Shown here in pieces: positions 63,097 to 64,000 of a DNA stretch of 64,000 nucleotides; position 1 is the stretch's first letter, and each line of letters begins with the position of its first letter. The position numbers were made by a program, and so were the translations under genes. Location: the NCBI GenBank assembly GCA_913775265.1, contig CAJYJH010000008.1, positions 17,245-81,244 of the forward strand. The letters are read 5' to 3'. Source of the DNA: an uncultured Mucilaginibacter sp. Lineage in GTDB: Bacteria; Bacteroidota; Bacteroidia; Sphingobacteriales; Sphingobacteriaceae. The notes beneath the pieces were generated by a model. The model made no database searches and was not told the DNA's origin. It was given only the letters and a program-made list of their open reading frames with translations.

Positions 63097-64000
63097 ATGT
63101 TTAAGCCCATTTTTAGCCGTGCCCTGCTGTGCAGCCTTTTGTCTTTGAGCGTTTACAGCGTTAGCGCGCAAGAGTTTGGCGGCAACCCGCCCTCGGTAAA
63201 ATGGAGGCAGATTAATACCCCTGCAGCGCGGGTTATTTTCCCGGTCGGGCTGGATTCGGTAGGGCAACGAGTGGCTGGCGTAGTACAACGCATCAACAAC
63301 CTTACTAAGCCAACCATTGGTTTTAAGCAAAGGCAAATTAACATTGTGTTGCAAAACCAGTTGATAACCACTAATGGTTATGTGGGGCTGGCGCCTTTCA
63401 GGAGTGAGTTTTATGCGGTACCCGCTCAAAATAGTTTTTCATTGGGCAGTATTGATATTGCCGACCAACTGGCCATACACGAATTCAGGCATGTGCAGCA
63501 GTACAACAACTCAGATGTTGGGCTGACTCGTTTCTTAAGAATACTGTTTGGCGAGGCAGGGCAGGCATTGGGATATGCATTGTCTGTCCCTAATTGGTTT
63601 GCCGAAGGCGATGCCGTTTACAATGAAACGCATTTAACTACTCAGGGTCGCGGTCGCTTACCTTATTTTTATAACGGCTACCGCAGCTTGTGGGCAGCTG
63701 GCAAAAACTATAGTTGGATGAAGCTGCGTAACGGATCGTACCGCGATTTTGTGCCCGATTGGTACCCATTGGGTTATATGATGGTAGCTTACGGCCGTGA
63801 AACTTATGGAAGCCAAATTTGGAGAAATGTTAACCATGATGCCGCCGCTTACAAAACTCTGGCTTATCCATTTCAGCATGCAGTTAAAAAAAACACCGGT
63901 GTTAATTATTCCAGTTTCCGTAATGATGCACTCGGTTACTTTAAAAAGCTGTTATTAACGCCCGAACTGCAAGCCGGAGCAAAGCAGTACCCCAAAAACC
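63097..64000 (+). CDS. Exported gluzincin-type metallopeptidase (C-terminus outside window)
   Basis: The frame opens at ATG 63097 and stays open to base 64000 (301 residues visible). A signal peptide (LLCSLLSLSVYSVSAQ) is followed by a beta region and a zinc site: LAIHEFRHVQQYNN (HExxH) and, ~45 residues on, PNWFAEGDAVYNE, which supplies the second Glu as in gluzincins. The surrounding WYPLGYMMVAYGRETYG is also family-like. In Bacteroidota such domains often precede a beta-propeller (TolB/PD40) C-terminus, which may lie past the window. It is divergent from hscA. Confidence 0.85.
   Translation, partial: MFKPIFSRALLCSLLSLSVYSVSAQEFGGNPPSVKWRQINTPAARVIFPVGLDSVGQRVAGVVQRINNLTKPTIGFKQRQINIVLQNQLITTNGYVGLAPFRSEFYAVPAQNSFSLGSIDIADQLAIHEFRHVQQYNNSDVGLTRFLRILFGEAGQALGYALSVPNWFAEGDAVYNETHLTTQGRGRLPYFYNGYRSLWAAGKNYSWMKLRNGSYRDFVPDWYPLGYMMVAYGRETYGSQIWRNVNHDAAAYKTLAYPFQHAVKKNTGVNYSSFRNDALGYFKKLLLTPELQAGAKQYPKN

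Noticed and set aside
63070..63429. 119-codon minus-strand frame at the right end
   Set aside because: It lies opposite the start of the metallopeptidase gene, whose signal peptide and HExxH site prove the plus-strand frame.

Overview
The window reads as chromosomal DNA of a Bacteroidota bacterium, most probably family Sphingobacteriaceae (Mucilaginibacter/Pedobacter-like). This is an inference. It rests on upstream regions carrying the Bacteroidota -7 box TAnnTTTG with little Shine-Dalgarno signal, an M56/BlaI pair whose peptidase has TonB-plug-like repeats, a mini exosortase locus with a PID-CTERM-type target, many secreted proteins and lipoproteins, and the overall style of the housekeeping proteins. 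No transposase, integrase, phage gene, rRNA or CRISPR array was seen. There is one tRNA (His, GTG).

Layout. 1-5.5 kb: a cut-off secreted protein, a broken EF-Tu-domain-2-like gene, an EcsC-family protein, a carbamoyltransferase plus glycosyltransferase pair and a small secreted protein. 5.7-17.4 kb: mostly housekeeping genes: recQ, glgB with a long charged N-terminal extension, a TPR protein, a very acidic protein, purL-VOC-trmN6-phosphoesterase-fbp on one strand, then rnhA and tRNA-His. 17.6-19.4 kb: sparsely coding, with a hypothetical gene, a candidate small RNA and an unexplained inverted repeat. 19.4-24.4 kb: an AT-rich accessory island. Here a unit of about 950 bp (3' end of a small acidic gene plus a whole multi-pass membrane gene) is repeated in tandem three times, with a decayed fourth start, ahead of a sensor-less histidine kinase and a LuxR-type response regulator. 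24.5-32.6 kb: phosphoesterase, DoxX-like protein, SGNH hydrolase, GH13 enzyme, second EcsC protein, an exosortase/PID-CTERM locus and a two-DTG aspartic-protease-like lipoprotein. 32.7-44.6 kb: mutS, yidC-pyrG, purK-purE-kdsB-M23 peptidase and isocitrate dehydrogenase. 44.7-49.9 kb: lipoprotein, an isolated nuoA-nuoB pair, HI0933-type flavoprotein, GT87-like membrane transferase. 50-64 kb: threonine aldolase, topoisomerase IB, PAS histidine kinase, M56/BlaI system, SDR, diheme cytochrome c, NUDIX, riboflavin synthase, TPR protein, hscA and the start of a gluzincin-type peptidase.

The most unusual part is the repeated island at 19.4-22.5 kb. The first two membrane genes are each preceded by a 21-22 bp hairpin that ends on the base before the ATG. 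The inner stem sequences differ between the copies while pairing is kept. The truncated small ORFs between membrane genes remain open, have identical length and differ mainly at synonymous positions. Together with the adjacent kinase/regulator this could be an undescribed membrane signalling or regulated-expression system; its function cannot be read from the sequence.

Limits: all family assignments come from reading motifs, without database searches. Promoters and small RNAs are pattern matches only.
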